From Candidatus Dadabacteria bacterium (GTDB taxonomy: Bacteria > Bdellovibrionota_C > UBA2361 > J135), in contig RFKT01000011.1 in NCBI GenBank assembly GCA_003694225.1, forward strand, positions 1-9,387: a stretch of DNA of 9,387 nt. Direction: 5' to 3'. The position numbers were made by a program, and so were the translations under genes. The notes beneath the pieces were generated by a model, which was not told the origin of the DNA, ran no database searches, and saw only the letters and a list, made by a program, of their open reading frames with translations. Each line of letters opens with the position of its first letter. The stretch's first letter is position 1. This document shows positions 1 through 7,280 of the stretch, piece after piece.

Positions 1-899
1 GCTACTATAGAACAAAGTTCTGCCTTTTTTCTAGATATTTTTATCTCATTTAGCTCTGCCGAAGAATCGAACAAAAAATCAACCTCAGTTAAAGAGTATT
101 TAGATGGGGCACTAATAAACTCCAATTTTATTATTCGTCCATCGTGGCGTATGCATTCAAATCCTCCGGAGGTTCTTGCTGTTGCTTCAAGCCCAAGGGA
201 GGCAAGGATCCAACCTCCAATAAGAAGAGAGGGAAAATGACTGTGGTTTACACCCTCAATTATTTTTATAGCAGAGATATTGTTTACTGAATTTAGTACA
301 GCTGGAATATCAAATGTGTTTTTGATAAGGCCGCGCCACGGTGAGAGTCTAATCCATTCAAGATCTATGACCTCCTCAGCAAGCCTAAGTAGATATAAGG
401 GGATATCTATTGCATTTATCTGAGTAGAGTCAAATATTACCCGATCTCCCAGCAATATTAGTGGATCTAACACACCTTTTAACTTAGAGCTTATGTTGGC
501 TATCACAACATCAGTATGCGCCCCCGTGACTAAGTGTTCCCTAATGATTCCAGCAGTCCGCTCAACTCGTGCTGTATTTACAGAAGAGATCTTTATCACA
601 TCAGAACAAACCTTCTGCTCATCTGATATAAAATGGCATCTTGCCGAGACGTTGAATTTTAAGTCTGTGTTCTCTGGGTGAAGTTCTACAACAAAGTATC
701 TGGCGGGTTTTACCTTGCACAAACTATCAAGTAATGCGTCTTGCTCAGATTGGGTTATTGTAGAGGGTACAATCAGAATTGTGTTTTGGTTTGCTCTCCA
801 CATGCCTGTATAACCCCACCCGTCGCCTGAGTGTTTGAGCCTAGATATTCCCTCCTCTAAGCTTTCAATGTCCTTTATGGTCACATAGTTATCAGGCAT
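1..899 (-). CDS. opcA: Glucose-6-phosphate dehydrogenase assembly protein OpcA (partial, C-terminus beyond the left edge)
   Basis: OpcA-family protein. The family binds glucose-6-phosphate dehydrogenase and promotes its oligomerisation or activity (best studied in cyanobacteria), feeding the oxidative pentose phosphate pathway in the cytoplasm. My translation of the minus strand gives 299 residues with no stop before the window edge. Family-like landmarks are an N-terminal strand with 'TILIVP' (about 40-45), 'KPARYFVVEL' (64-73, where relatives have a PxR-type segment), 'LLGDRVIFDS' (149-158), the characteristic 'DLEWIRLSPWRGL' (179-191), and 'LLIGGWILASLGLE' (225-238). The ATG at 899 follows AAGGAG at a suitable distance and begins 19 nt after the zwf stop, so it is third in the tal-zwf-opcA operon. 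Its position next to zwf strongly supports the call. The end and total length cannot be seen. Confidence 0.9.
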   Translation of the reverse strand, partial: MPDNYVTIKDIESLEEGISRLKHSGDGWGYTGMWRANQNTILIVPSTITQSEQDALLDSLCKVKPARYFVVELHPENTDLKFNVSARCHFISDEQKVCSDVIKISSVNTARVERTAGIIREHLVTGAHTDVVIANISSKLKGVLDPLILLGDRVIFDSTQINAIDIPLYLLRLAEEVIDLEWIRLSPWRGLIKNTFDIPAVLNSVNNISAIKIIEGVNHSHFPSLLIGGWILASLGLEATARTSGGFECIRHDGRIIKLEFISAPSKYSLTEVDFLFDSSAELNEIKISRKKAELCSIV

Positions 900-918
900 G
901 ATGACTCCTTTTTACGTT

Positions 919-2454
919 CTACAATCTCCTCCATCGCCTACCGCTGGATTTCAGCAGGTTGGCTGCTTCTTTTGGCCCCCATGTGCCAGCTTCATACGTG
1001 TATAGGGGGGGAGAATCTTTAGTTTCCCAGTGGTGAAGTACAGGGTCAAGTATATCCCACGCCTCTTCTATCTCATCATCCCGTGTAAACAGGGTTGCAT
1101 CCCCTTTCATTGCATCAAGCAGAAGCCTTTCATAGGCCTCCGGGGAAGGAACACCAAATGAATGGCCATAATTAAACTCCATGACAACCGGCTCTGCTCT
1201 AAGGCGGGGACCTGGGGGCTTAGAGCAGATCTTAAGGGAGATACCTTCCCGGGGCTGAATCTGGATAGCCAAAACGTTTTGATCTACACCCCTGTAAGAC
1301 AAGTTTTTGAAGAGAATATCCGGGGGCCTCTTAAATAGAACGCTAATTTCAGTAATCCTTTTTGGAAGCCTCTTCCCTGTTCTAATATATATAGGTACAC
1401 CAGCCCACCGCCAATTGTCTATCTCAAGCCGCAGAGCGGCGAATGTCTCTGTGGTTGAATTTTTTGCAACACCGTCTTCCTCCGTGTAGCCTCGTACGGC
1501 TTGGTTGTTTATATAGCCTTTAATGTATTGTCCGCGTATTGTACAGGTTTCTATCTGCTGGGGCGTTGTAAATCTTCTTATGCTTTTCAGTACTTTAACC
1601 TTTTCATCTCTTACGCTGTCAGCTGTAAAGCTGACCGGCGGCTCTATGCACAGGAGGGAGAGCACCTGTAAGATGTGGTTTTGAGCTATATCCCGGACTA
1701 TGCCGGTTTTATCAAAGTATTCTCCTCTCCTCCCAATTCCTACATTTTCAGCTACTGATATCTGAATATGATCTATGTACCTATAGTTCCAAAGAGGCTC
1801 AAATATGCCGTTTGCAAACCTAAACACCAAGATGTTTTGAACGGTTTCTTTGCCAAGGTAATGGTCTATCCTAAATATCTGTTTCTCTTCAAAGCTGCTT
1901 TTAAGCTCAAGATTCAGCCTTTTTGCCGAGTCAAGGTCGTGCCCAAATGGCTTTTCAACTATTACACTTGTTCTTCTCAGGCCATGTTTAGTGCTTTCGA
2001 CAAGCCCTGCCTGATGTAAGTTCTCGGATATTAAGCCAAAATATGAAGGAGAGGTAGCTAGATAGTAAAGGAAGTTTAAATTTCCTCCCTTTTGTCGGCA
2101 TATATTGTCAAGCCTTTCTTTTAGGAGGTGGTAATCGTTCTGGTTGTCAAATCTCACCTGATGGTAAAATACATTTTCTGAAAACTCCTGCCAAATTTTA
2201 TCTTCTATCTTCCTTCTTGAGTGCTCCCTGATTCCCTCTAATATCATTTGCCTATATTGTTCATCAGGGATCTCTCTCCTGGATGCGCCCACCACCACAA
2301 AGGGAGTTGGAAGATAATCATCCTGCGCCAAGTTACACAGGGCAGGTATAAGTTTTCTCAGAGTCAGATCTCCTGTTGCCCCGAAAATTACCAATGCAGT
2401 CGCAGGGGCTCTGGCAAGCCTTTCCCCCGAAGCTCCCGCAAATGGATTATCCAT
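919..2454 (-). CDS. zwf: Glucose-6-phosphate 1-dehydrogenase
   Basis: Oxidises glucose 6-phosphate to 6-phosphogluconolactone with reduction of NADP+ (NAD+ in some relatives), the entry step of the oxidative pentose phosphate pathway; cytoplasmic. The 511 residues match the usual length of about 490-515. Seen in order: a Rossmann nucleotide-binding start 'FGATGDLTLRKL' (24-35); 'EKPFGHD' (167-173); the active-site signature 'RIDHYLGKE' (195-203), whose His198 corresponds to the phosphate-binding histidine; 'RDIAQNHILQ' (254-263), whose His260 aligns with the general-base histidine; and 'IRTGKRLP' (357-364). No key residue is missing. The ATG at 2454 lies 5 nt after the tal stop. Its likely ribosome site, AAAGGG, lies in the last tal codons, which points to translational coupling. 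It is the second gene of tal-zwf-opcA. Confidence 0.98.
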   Translation of the reverse strand: MDNPFAGASGERLARAPATALVIFGATGDLTLRKLIPALCNLAQDDYLPTPFVVVGASRREIPDEQYRQMILEGIREHSRRKIEDKIWQEFSENVFYHQVRFDNQNDYHLLKERLDNICRQKGGNLNFLYYLATSPSYFGLISENLHQAGLVESTKHGLRRTSVIVEKPFGHDLDSAKRLNLELKSSFEEKQIFRIDHYLGKETVQNILVFRFANGIFEPLWNYRYIDHIQISVAENVGIGRRGEYFDKTGIVRDIAQNHILQVLSLLCIEPPVSFTADSVRDEKVKVLKSIRRFTTPQQIETCTIRGQYIKGYINNQAVRGYTEEDGVAKNSTTETFAALRLEIDNWRWAGVPIYIRTGKRLPKRITEISVLFKRPPDILFKNLSYRGVDQNVLAIQIQPREGISLKICSKPPGPRLRAEPVVMEFNYGHSFGVPSPEAYERLLLDAMKGDATLFTRDDEIEEAWDILDPVLHHWETKDSPPLYTYEAGTWGPKEAANLLKSSGRRWRRL

Positions 2455-2459
2455 ACCTG

Positions 2460-3584
2460 TTACCCTTTTAACGCATCTACTTTCTTCTCTATGTCATTAA
2501 CAAGCGACCTATACGAGTTAGCAAACGCCTCTACCCCGTCTTTTTCGAGCTCCACTAGTAGATTGTCAAATGGGATGCCCATTGAATTAATTTTTCTGAT
2601 TAGCTCTCTGCTCTCTTCAAGCCCTGAGTGTAGCCTTGGCTCTATAGTAGCCCCTTCCATAAGCTTAAATAGGGTTTTAGGGGGCAGGGTATTTACAGTG
2701 TTTCTTCCGGCTAGCTCTTCCACATAGAGTATAGGAGAAAATGCTGGATTTTTTGTGCCCGTGCTGGCCCAAAGCGGCCTTTGTAACGATGCGCCCTGAT
2801 TTTTTAGATCGTTAAACGTGTCTGAAGAGAATGTCTCCTCAAATGCGTTATAGGCAATCTTAGAGTTTGCAATTCCCACCTTGCCTAAAAACTCCTTTTC
2901 TTGAGATGGGTCAGCTTCGCCGCGCTCTACCAGTTTTGCATAAAACTTCTCACACGCAGCGTCAACTCTTGAGACAAAGAAGCTTGCGACAGACGCGACA
3001 GAAAGAGAATGTCCCGCCTCAGCCCTCTTTCTAATACCTGCGATATACGCATCCATTACATCCTTATACACTTTACAAGAAAAGATTAGTGTACAGTTTA
3101 CATTGACACCTTCAGATATAAGAGTTTCAATTGCGGGTATTCCCTCAGAGGTGGCGGGCACTTTAATCATTATGTTTGGCATATTCAATTCGCCAAAGAT
3201 TCTTTTGGCTTCCTTTATTGTGCTTTCAGTATCTCTCGCAAGGAGGGGGGAAACTTCAATGCTTGCATAGCCGTCTAGGCCTTCTGTCTCTTCGTAGACG
3301 GGTGTTAGGAGCCTTGCCGCTTCTCTTACATCCTCTATCATCAGGGCGTCGCAGATCTCTTCTGGTGACAGTCCCTGAGAGGTGAGCTCCTTAAGCTGGC
3401 TTTCATAGTGCGTAGACCCTACAATTGCCTTGTTAAAGATCGTTGGGTTTGACGTAAGTCCGCTTACCCCCTGCTCTATAATCTTTGCAAGCTCACCAGA
3501 TGCAAGCACATCTCTGGATAGATTGTCGTACCAGATTGACTGTCCTATCTCTCTAAGCGCTTCTAAGTATCTGTTTTTTGGCAT
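2460..3584 (-). CDS. tal: Transaldolase (long actinobacterial/cyanobacterial-type)
   Basis: Moves a dihydroxyacetone unit from sedoheptulose 7-phosphate to glyceraldehyde 3-phosphate (non-oxidative pentose phosphate pathway, cytoplasm). From the ATG at 3584 the protein has 374 residues, as in the long transaldolases usually found beside zwf and opcA, rather than the roughly 320-residue enterobacterial form. Visible features: 'GQSIWYDNLSR' (14-24), the transaldolase signature 'GLTSNPTIF' (42-50), 'NIMIKVPAT' (137-145) with Lys141 as the expected Schiff-base lysine, and 'RPLWASTGTKNP' (269-280). The frame is open upstream to a GTG at 3620, but the ATG at 3584 is preferred: it has GAGAGG about 6 nt upstream and gives the usual family N-terminus. 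First gene of the minus-strand operon; candidate promoter at 3637-3663. Confidence 0.97.
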   Translation of the reverse strand: MPKNRYLEALREIGQSIWYDNLSRDVLASGELAKIIEQGVSGLTSNPTIFNKAIVGSTHYESQLKELTSQGLSPEEICDALMIEDVREAARLLTPVYEETEGLDGYASIEVSPLLARDTESTIKEAKRIFGELNMPNIMIKVPATSEGIPAIETLISEGVNVNCTLIFSCKVYKDVMDAYIAGIRKRAEAGHSLSVASVASFFVSRVDAACEKFYAKLVERGEADPSQEKEFLGKVGIANSKIAYNAFEETFSSDTFNDLKNQGASLQRPLWASTGTKNPAFSPILYVEELAGRNTVNTLPPKTLFKLMEGATIEPRLHSGLEESRELIRKINSMGIPFDNLLVELEKDGVEAFANSYRSLVNDIEKKVDALKG

Positions 3585-3636
3585 ACGAAACCTCTCTACT
3601 AAATAAAAAAATCGTACCACTATTAGAAAAAAACAT

Positions 3637-3663
3637 ATTTTACGTATTCACATTATGTATCAA
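3637..3663 (-). promoter_or_regulatory. Candidate sigma70-type promoter of tal-zwf-opcA
   Basis: On the minus strand, TTGATA (3663-3658) is followed after 15 nt by TAAAAT (3642-3637). The -10 matches five of six consensus positions and the -35 five of six (TTGATA against TTGACA), but the spacer is shorter than the ideal 17 nt. The predicted start near 3630 would leave a leader of about 45 nt before the tal ATG. The two leftmost ACATTATGT palindromes touch the -35 and the spacer. Found by eye only. Confidence 0.4.
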
Positions 3664-3675
3664 CATTATGTATTA
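3650..3675. repeat. Two tandem 13-nt repeats each containing the palindrome ACATTATGT
   Basis: Copies start at 3650 and 3663 and read ACATTATGTATCA and ACATTATGTATTA, differing at one position. Each contains a perfect inverted repeat, ACAT-T-ATGT. A third copy of the 9-nt palindrome lies at 3751-3759 in the same divergent intergenic region. They overlap or flank the candidate tal promoter, so they could be protein-binding sites. A simple local duplication in AT-rich DNA could also explain the tandem pair. Confidence 0.6.
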
Positions 3676-3733
3676 ACACAGAGCAAATTAACACCCCGGT
3701 CTCGTTTTTTCTCTGATTAAGGGCTTTTTACCT

Positions 3734-3762
3734 TTGACTTTAGACAGGTAACATTATGTGAT
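3734..3762 (+). promoter_or_regulatory. Candidate promoter of apt-tatB-tatC operon, overlapped by a palindrome
   Basis: TTGACT (3734-3739; five of six against TTGACA) is followed after 17 nt by TGTGAT (3757-3762; four of six). The predicted transcription start near 3769 gives a leader of about 20 nt before the apt ATG at 3790. The third ACATTATGT palindrome (3751-3759) covers the end of the spacer and the first part of the -10, where a bound repressor would block RNA polymerase. Found by eye. Confidence 0.45.
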
Positions 3763-3789
3763 AAAAAAGCAGTGTTATTGGAGAGAGAT

Positions 3790-4317
3790 ATGGAAGATAT
3801 AAAAAAACGCATGCTTTCAAAGATTAGAACAGTACCTGACTTCCCTCAAAAAGGGATACTGTTTTATGATATTTCGACCCTTCTTTTAGATCCGGAAGGG
3901 CTCCAAGATGCCCTCAATGAGCTTGAAAAGGGACTTGCCAGGAGTGAGTTTGACCTTTTAGCTGGCATTGAGTCGAGGGGCTTTATTTTTGGCGCTGCTT
4001 TAGCTGACAGGCTAGGGAAGGGTTTCGTCCTTATTAGGAAAGAGGGTAAGCTCCCAGGACTTACCCATAAATACACCTACGGCCTTGAATATGGGGAAGA
4101 TACCATAGAGATATGCGATGGGGCAGTGCGTGAAGGCTCTAAAATAGCATTGGTAGATGATCTGCTTGCTACAGGAGGCACCGCAAGAGCTGCGGCGAGG
4201 CTTATTGAAAAGTGTGGTGGTGCTGTTGTGCATATTCAGTTTTTGATAGAGCTTAGTGAGTTAAATGGGTGTAAACAACTTGAAGGATATTCAGTATCGT
4301 CTGTTATAAAGATCTAA
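3790..4317 (+). CDS. apt: Adenine phosphoribosyltransferase
   Basis: Converts adenine and PRPP to AMP and pyrophosphate (purine salvage, cytoplasm). The 175 residues match the usual 170-185. Seen in order: 'VPDFPQKGILFYDIS' (15-29), which parallels the family N-terminus; 'GIESRGFIFG' (59-68); 'RKEGKLPG' (83-90); and the PRPP-binding loop 'LVDDLLATGGTARAA' (121-135), with the paired acidic residues and the ATGGT turn. The frame extends to a GTG at 3772. The ATG at 3790 is chosen because GGAG (3780-3783) lies 6 nt upstream and because the GTG is only a few bases from the predicted transcription start. First gene of a plus-strand operon, with tatB 19 nt after the stop. The link to Tat is probably only co-transcription; no functional tie is evident. 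Confidence 0.97.
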   Translation: MEDIKKRMLSKIRTVPDFPQKGILFYDISTLLLDPEGLQDALNELEKGLARSEFDLLAGIESRGFIFGAALADRLGKGFVLIRKEGKLPGLTHKYTYGLEYGEDTIEICDGAVREGSKIALVDDLLATGGTARAAARLIEKCGGAVVHIQFLIELSELNGCKQLEGYSVSSVIKI

Positions 4318-4336
4318 GAGAAATGATTGGCAAGTT

Positions 4337-4642
4337 ATGTTTGGTGTAAGTTTTAGTGAACTGATTTTTGTTTTGGTAATAGCCCTTATCGTATTTGGGC
4401 CGGAAAAGCTCCCTGAGATCGCTGTCAAATTGGGAAGGTTTGCGGCGTCGCTCAGACGAGCTGGTGACTCAGTTAGAAGGGAGATTTACAATTCAGTATA
4501 TGCTCCGGCTAAAGAGGTGCGGATGTCTTTAGAGGAGAGAACCCGTGATCTGATATCAGTGCCGACGTCCCCCCAAACTCATGCAGATAGCGGCACCCCT
4601 GATAATGTTGAGGATAAAGATGGCAGACCTTCTTCCAAATAG
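4337..4642 (+). CDS. tatB: Sec-independent (twin-arginine) translocase subunit, TatB-like
   Basis: TatA/TatB family membrane protein of the twin-arginine translocase, which exports folded proteins across the inner membrane. It has 101 residues: one membrane helix (about 6-20), the hinge 'FGPEKLP' (20-26), an amphipathic helix rich in Arg and Lys (about 27-60), and a polar, disordered-looking tail. Glu8 in 'FSEL', the GPEKLP hinge and the basic helix 'FAASLRRAGDSVRREI' (35-50) favour TatB, which partners TatC in signal-peptide binding, over the pore-forming TatA. In minimal two-component systems one protein does both jobs, so TatA cannot be excluded. The ATG at 4337 has only a weak ribosome site and may depend on coupling to apt. 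The end overlaps tatC by 23 nt. Confidence 0.88.
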   Translation: MFGVSFSELIFVLVIALIVFGPEKLPEIAVKLGRFAASLRRAGDSVRREIYNSVYAPAKEVRMSLEERTRDLISVPTSPQTHADSGTPDNVEDKDGRPSSK

Positions 4643-5408
4643 TGAAACTTCCCACAGGGAGGCTTCGGAGCTGACGGGCAATAGCGCGGAAGGCGAAATG
4701 TCCTTCCTTGAGCACTTGGGAGAGCTGAGAACAAGGCTTATATACTCTCTCCTTGCTATTATATGCGGAGCGTTTCTTTCTTACTTTTTTGCAGGAGAAA
4801 TATTTTCTTTTTTGGCTGCTCCTTATTATAAGGCATTTGAGGGGAAGATTCTTATAGGCACTGGGCCTGCAGAGGCATTTATCCTAAAGCTTAAGATGGC
4901 CTTAATTGGTGGGTGTGTTCTAGCTTCGCCCGCTATTTTTTACCACGTTTGGAAGTTTGTCTCACCTGGGATGTTGGAGAGTGAAAAGAGATTTGCTGTT
5001 CCTTTCGTTGTTGCGACAACAGCGCTTTTTTTAGCTGGACTTTGGTTCTGTTATGGTGTGGTGTTGCCCTTTGCATTTTCGTTTTTTTACTCTCAATATA
5101 GCTCTATTGGGATAGAGCCGACTGTTAAGATTTCCGAGCACATATCATTTATAGGGAAGGCCCTGCTTGCGTTTGCTGCCATCTTTGAGCTTCCTGTAGT
5201 GTCTTATTTTTTAGCAAGGTGCGGCATCCTCTCCCCATCTGCTATGACGTCTTCCTTTAGGTATGTAGTTGTCGCTATATTTACTGTCTCTGCAGTTTTG
5301 ACCCCCCCGGATGTTCTCACCCAGCTCCTTATGGCTCTACCCCTTTTTGTCCTTTACGGCATAAGCATAGTGGTAGTAAGATTTGCCTATAACAAGCGCC
5401 AGCGGTAA
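4620..5408 (+). CDS. tatC: Sec-independent protein translocase TatC
   Basis: TatC is the six-helix core of the twin-arginine translocase and binds the RR signal peptide. From the ATG at 4620 it has 262 residues. Family features: the cytoplasmic 'FLEHLGELRTRL' (29-40), used in signal recognition; 'WKFVSPGML' (111-119) in the first cytoplasmic loop; 'FELPV' (189-193); and 'LTPPDVLTQ' (227-235). Hydrophobic stretches fall near 38-58, 93-110, 127-158, 178-198, 213-228 and 233-253. The ATG at 4620 has GAGG (4610-4613) 6 nt upstream and starts inside the last codons of tatB. A second candidate, the ATG at 4698 with GGAAGG just upstream, would give 236 residues starting at the classic 'MSFLEHL'; the extra 26 residues look polar and unconserved. 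The frame is open to an ATG at 4581, which lacks support. Confidence 0.97.
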   Translation: MADLLPNSETSHREASELTGNSAEGEMSFLEHLGELRTRLIYSLLAIICGAFLSYFFAGEIFSFLAAPYYKAFEGKILIGTGPAEAFILKLKMALIGGCVLASPAIFYHVWKFVSPGMLESEKRFAVPFVVATTALFLAGLWFCYGVVLPFAFSFFYSQYSSIGIEPTVKISEHISFIGKALLAFAAIFELPVVSYFLARCGILSPSAMTSSFRYVVVAIFTVSAVLTPPDVLTQLLMALPLFVLYGISIVVVRFAYNKRQR

Positions 5409-5414
5409 TAAACT

Positions 5415-7280
5415 GTGCGGACAATCCCTATCTCTTCCATACTTCGCTTTTCTGCCATCATCTGGGCTTTAAGCTGGCTTCTGCTCTCGTACTGCACTGC
5501 CCCCAGCCTGTACTGGGGAGATTCGGGAGAGTTCATCTTGTCTGCATCCAATCTTGACATAGCGCATCCGGCTGGTTTTCCCCTCTTCTCTCAGTTGGCG
5601 AATTTCTTCTCTCACATTCCTTATGGATCTATAGCTTTCAGGGTAAATCTCTTTTCCACATTTATAGGCAGTCTAGCTATAGCTGGCGCTTATGGGATAT
5701 CTTTTGCATTGCTATTGGAACTGCTTTCCCTATCGTTGATAGAGGCGGCAATTGTCTCTCTTGTAACCCCCATAGTGTTGTTATCTTCTCCATTTTTTCT
5801 AAAAGAGTGTCTAGTTGCTGAAGTGTACACGCTAAATCTACTTTTGCTTGAGTGTTTTACCTTTCTTTTTATCAGATGGTTTTGCCACAAAGATCGGAAA
5901 GCGCTGATGTACATCGCATTTCTCTCTGGGTTGGCATTGGGAAATCATATCTCATTTGCATTGGCGATATTAGGAGTGCTTCCCCTAGGCATCTTTAGAT
6001 TTGAAGAGTTAAAGGGGCAGTGGGCTTCTATTTTCATACTTTTTACTGTTGGTCTTGCCGTATACGGATATGTGCCGGTTCGCTCTTTTGCCAATCCCCC
6101 CTTAAATACAGGCTCTCCTGCAACCCTCAAACGTTTCTTTAATTTTGTGACCGATCAGAGGGACTTAAAGATTAAAAGCGATGGAATTAGCGGAGCGGCC
6201 GAAGACAAGCCACCTATATTTCAGATCTTTGGCAAGCGGGTTTTACTGAGCTTAAGAAATGGTGTATCCCATATTGTTGATGAAACAGCACCCTCTGTTT
6301 TAGTGGTAGGTATCATAGGGCTTATATTGCTTCTCCGTTGGAGTCCCTCACTGTTTTATCTCTTGGTTTCCATTGCTGTTGGAAACTACATCTTTTTTCT
6401 TGGTTGGTTTCCTGATTCATGGCTGTATCCGTTAGCTTTGGCTGGTGTAGGTGCCTCTCTGTTTTTTGGGTTTATAGTATCTATAGCGCGAAGGATCAAA
6501 GCGCCATTCCGATCTTTCGCATTAAAGTTATGTCCTGTCTTTGTTGTGTTATCTTTTCTCCTTTTGTATAAACCGGAAGTAGTTGATGAATTAAGCGATT
6601 TTAAGGAGTATCTTGAAGCTAGGCGTGATGCTAAAAATACCTTAGAGGGAGTGCCTTCTTATTCTCTATTTGTAGTTGAGCCTTCGTGGTTTTCTGTGGC
6701 TTATATGGTGTATGGAGAAGGCTTTCGCTCTGATATAACTCCAATTTACCTTCCTTCCCTTTTCTTTCCGCGCTATTTTAGGCCGTTAACCCTAAAGGAT
6801 GAAGGTGGCGCACTCTTTAATGCCGGTTCTGTGGGAAAGGGCTTGTCAGATGAGACTGCTGACTTAAAGCTTTTGGGAAGGCTTATTGACTGGGCATCGC
6901 TACGCACAGTTGTCTCTCTTGAACCTTTATTGAGTATAAACTGGTATCTTCACGGAGTCTTAAGGGGCAATGATAAAGGAGGACTTTTTCTTAAAAGGGG
7001 AGAGCTTAAAACTATAAGCAGTGGGTATGTGCAGAAGAAAACAAGCGAAGTAGTTAGGCTCTATAGCCATTTAAAGGAAGTGCCTGATCCAATTAAAGCG
7101 GAACTTGCAATAAGACTTGAGACTAAAGCTGTTATGTTAAGCTCTCTTTTGTGGGAGACAGGGTTTAAGAGAGAGGCTATATCTCTGTTAAGAGGCATAT
7201 GTAAAGGGGGATATGTAAAGGGGCTTAAATGCCCGGACAATATAAAGGATAATATCTCTCTCCTACAAAAACTTCTTTAA
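5415..7280 (+). CDS. DUF2723 / TMEM260-like integral membrane protein, putative glycosyltransferase
   Basis: Large inner-membrane protein of 621 residues. The N-terminal 'YWGDSGEFILSAS' (33-45) with Asp36 and Glu39, then 'AHPAGFPLF' (50-58), is the hallmark of the DUF2723 family. The family is related to protein O-mannosyltransferases (human TMEM260 is one) and is GT-C-like in build: many helices with acidic residues in the first periplasmic loop. Further landmarks are 'AEVYTLN' (135-141), 'GNHIS' (176-180) and 'YVPVRS' with a nearby Asn-Pro-Pro (219-230). About ten hydrophobic segments lie within residues 8-385. The last 230 residues are soluble, presumably periplasmic, and unrecognised. By inference it adds sugar to an exported protein or surface polymer from a lipid-linked donor; the substrate is unknown. 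The GTG start is 6 nt after the tatC stop with no clear ribosome site, suggesting translational coupling. Confidence 0.8.
   Translation: MRTIPISSILRFSAIIWALSWLLLSYCTAPSLYWGDSGEFILSASNLDIAHPAGFPLFSQLANFFSHIPYGSIAFRVNLFSTFIGSLAIAGAYGISFALLLELLSLSLIEAAIVSLVTPIVLLSSPFFLKECLVAEVYTLNLLLLECFTFLFIRWFCHKDRKALMYIAFLSGLALGNHISFALAILGVLPLGIFRFEELKGQWASIFILFTVGLAVYGYVPVRSFANPPLNTGSPATLKRFFNFVTDQRDLKIKSDGISGAAEDKPPIFQIFGKRVLLSLRNGVSHIVDETAPSVLVVGIIGLILLLRWSPSLFYLLVSIAVGNYIFFLGWFPDSWLYPLALAGVGASLFFGFIVSIARRIKAPFRSFALKLCPVFVVLSFLLLYKPEVVDELSDFKEYLEARRDAKNTLEGVPSYSLFVVEPSWFSVAYMVYGEGFRSDITPIYLPSLFFPRYFRPLTLKDEGGALFNAGSVGKGLSDETADLKLLGRLIDWASLRTVVSLEPLLSINWYLHGVLRGNDKGGLFLKRGELKTISSGYVQKKTSEVVRLYSHLKEVPDPIKAELAIRLETKAVMLSSLLWETGFKREAISLLRGICKGGYVKGLKCPDNIKDNISLLQKLL

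Noticed and set aside
493..681. 62-codon plus-strand open frame
   Set aside because: Antisense to opcA, whose minus-strand frame is open throughout and carries family motifs.
1307..2019. Two plus-strand open frames (1307-1489 and 1768-2019)
   Set aside because: Antisense to zwf, with no protein-family features; shadows of the real gene.
2248..2727. 159-codon plus-strand open frame
   Set aside because: It runs antisense across the zwf-tal junction, both genes being strongly supported; its translation is rich in Ser and Pro with no recognisable motif and no good ribosome site.
3585..3620. Upstream GTG start for tal (3620)
   Set aside because: Adds 12 residues not expected in the family; the ATG at 3584 has a good ribosome site.
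3864..4233. Minus-strand open frames of 70 and 73 codons
   Set aside because: Antisense to apt, which has a complete set of family motifs.
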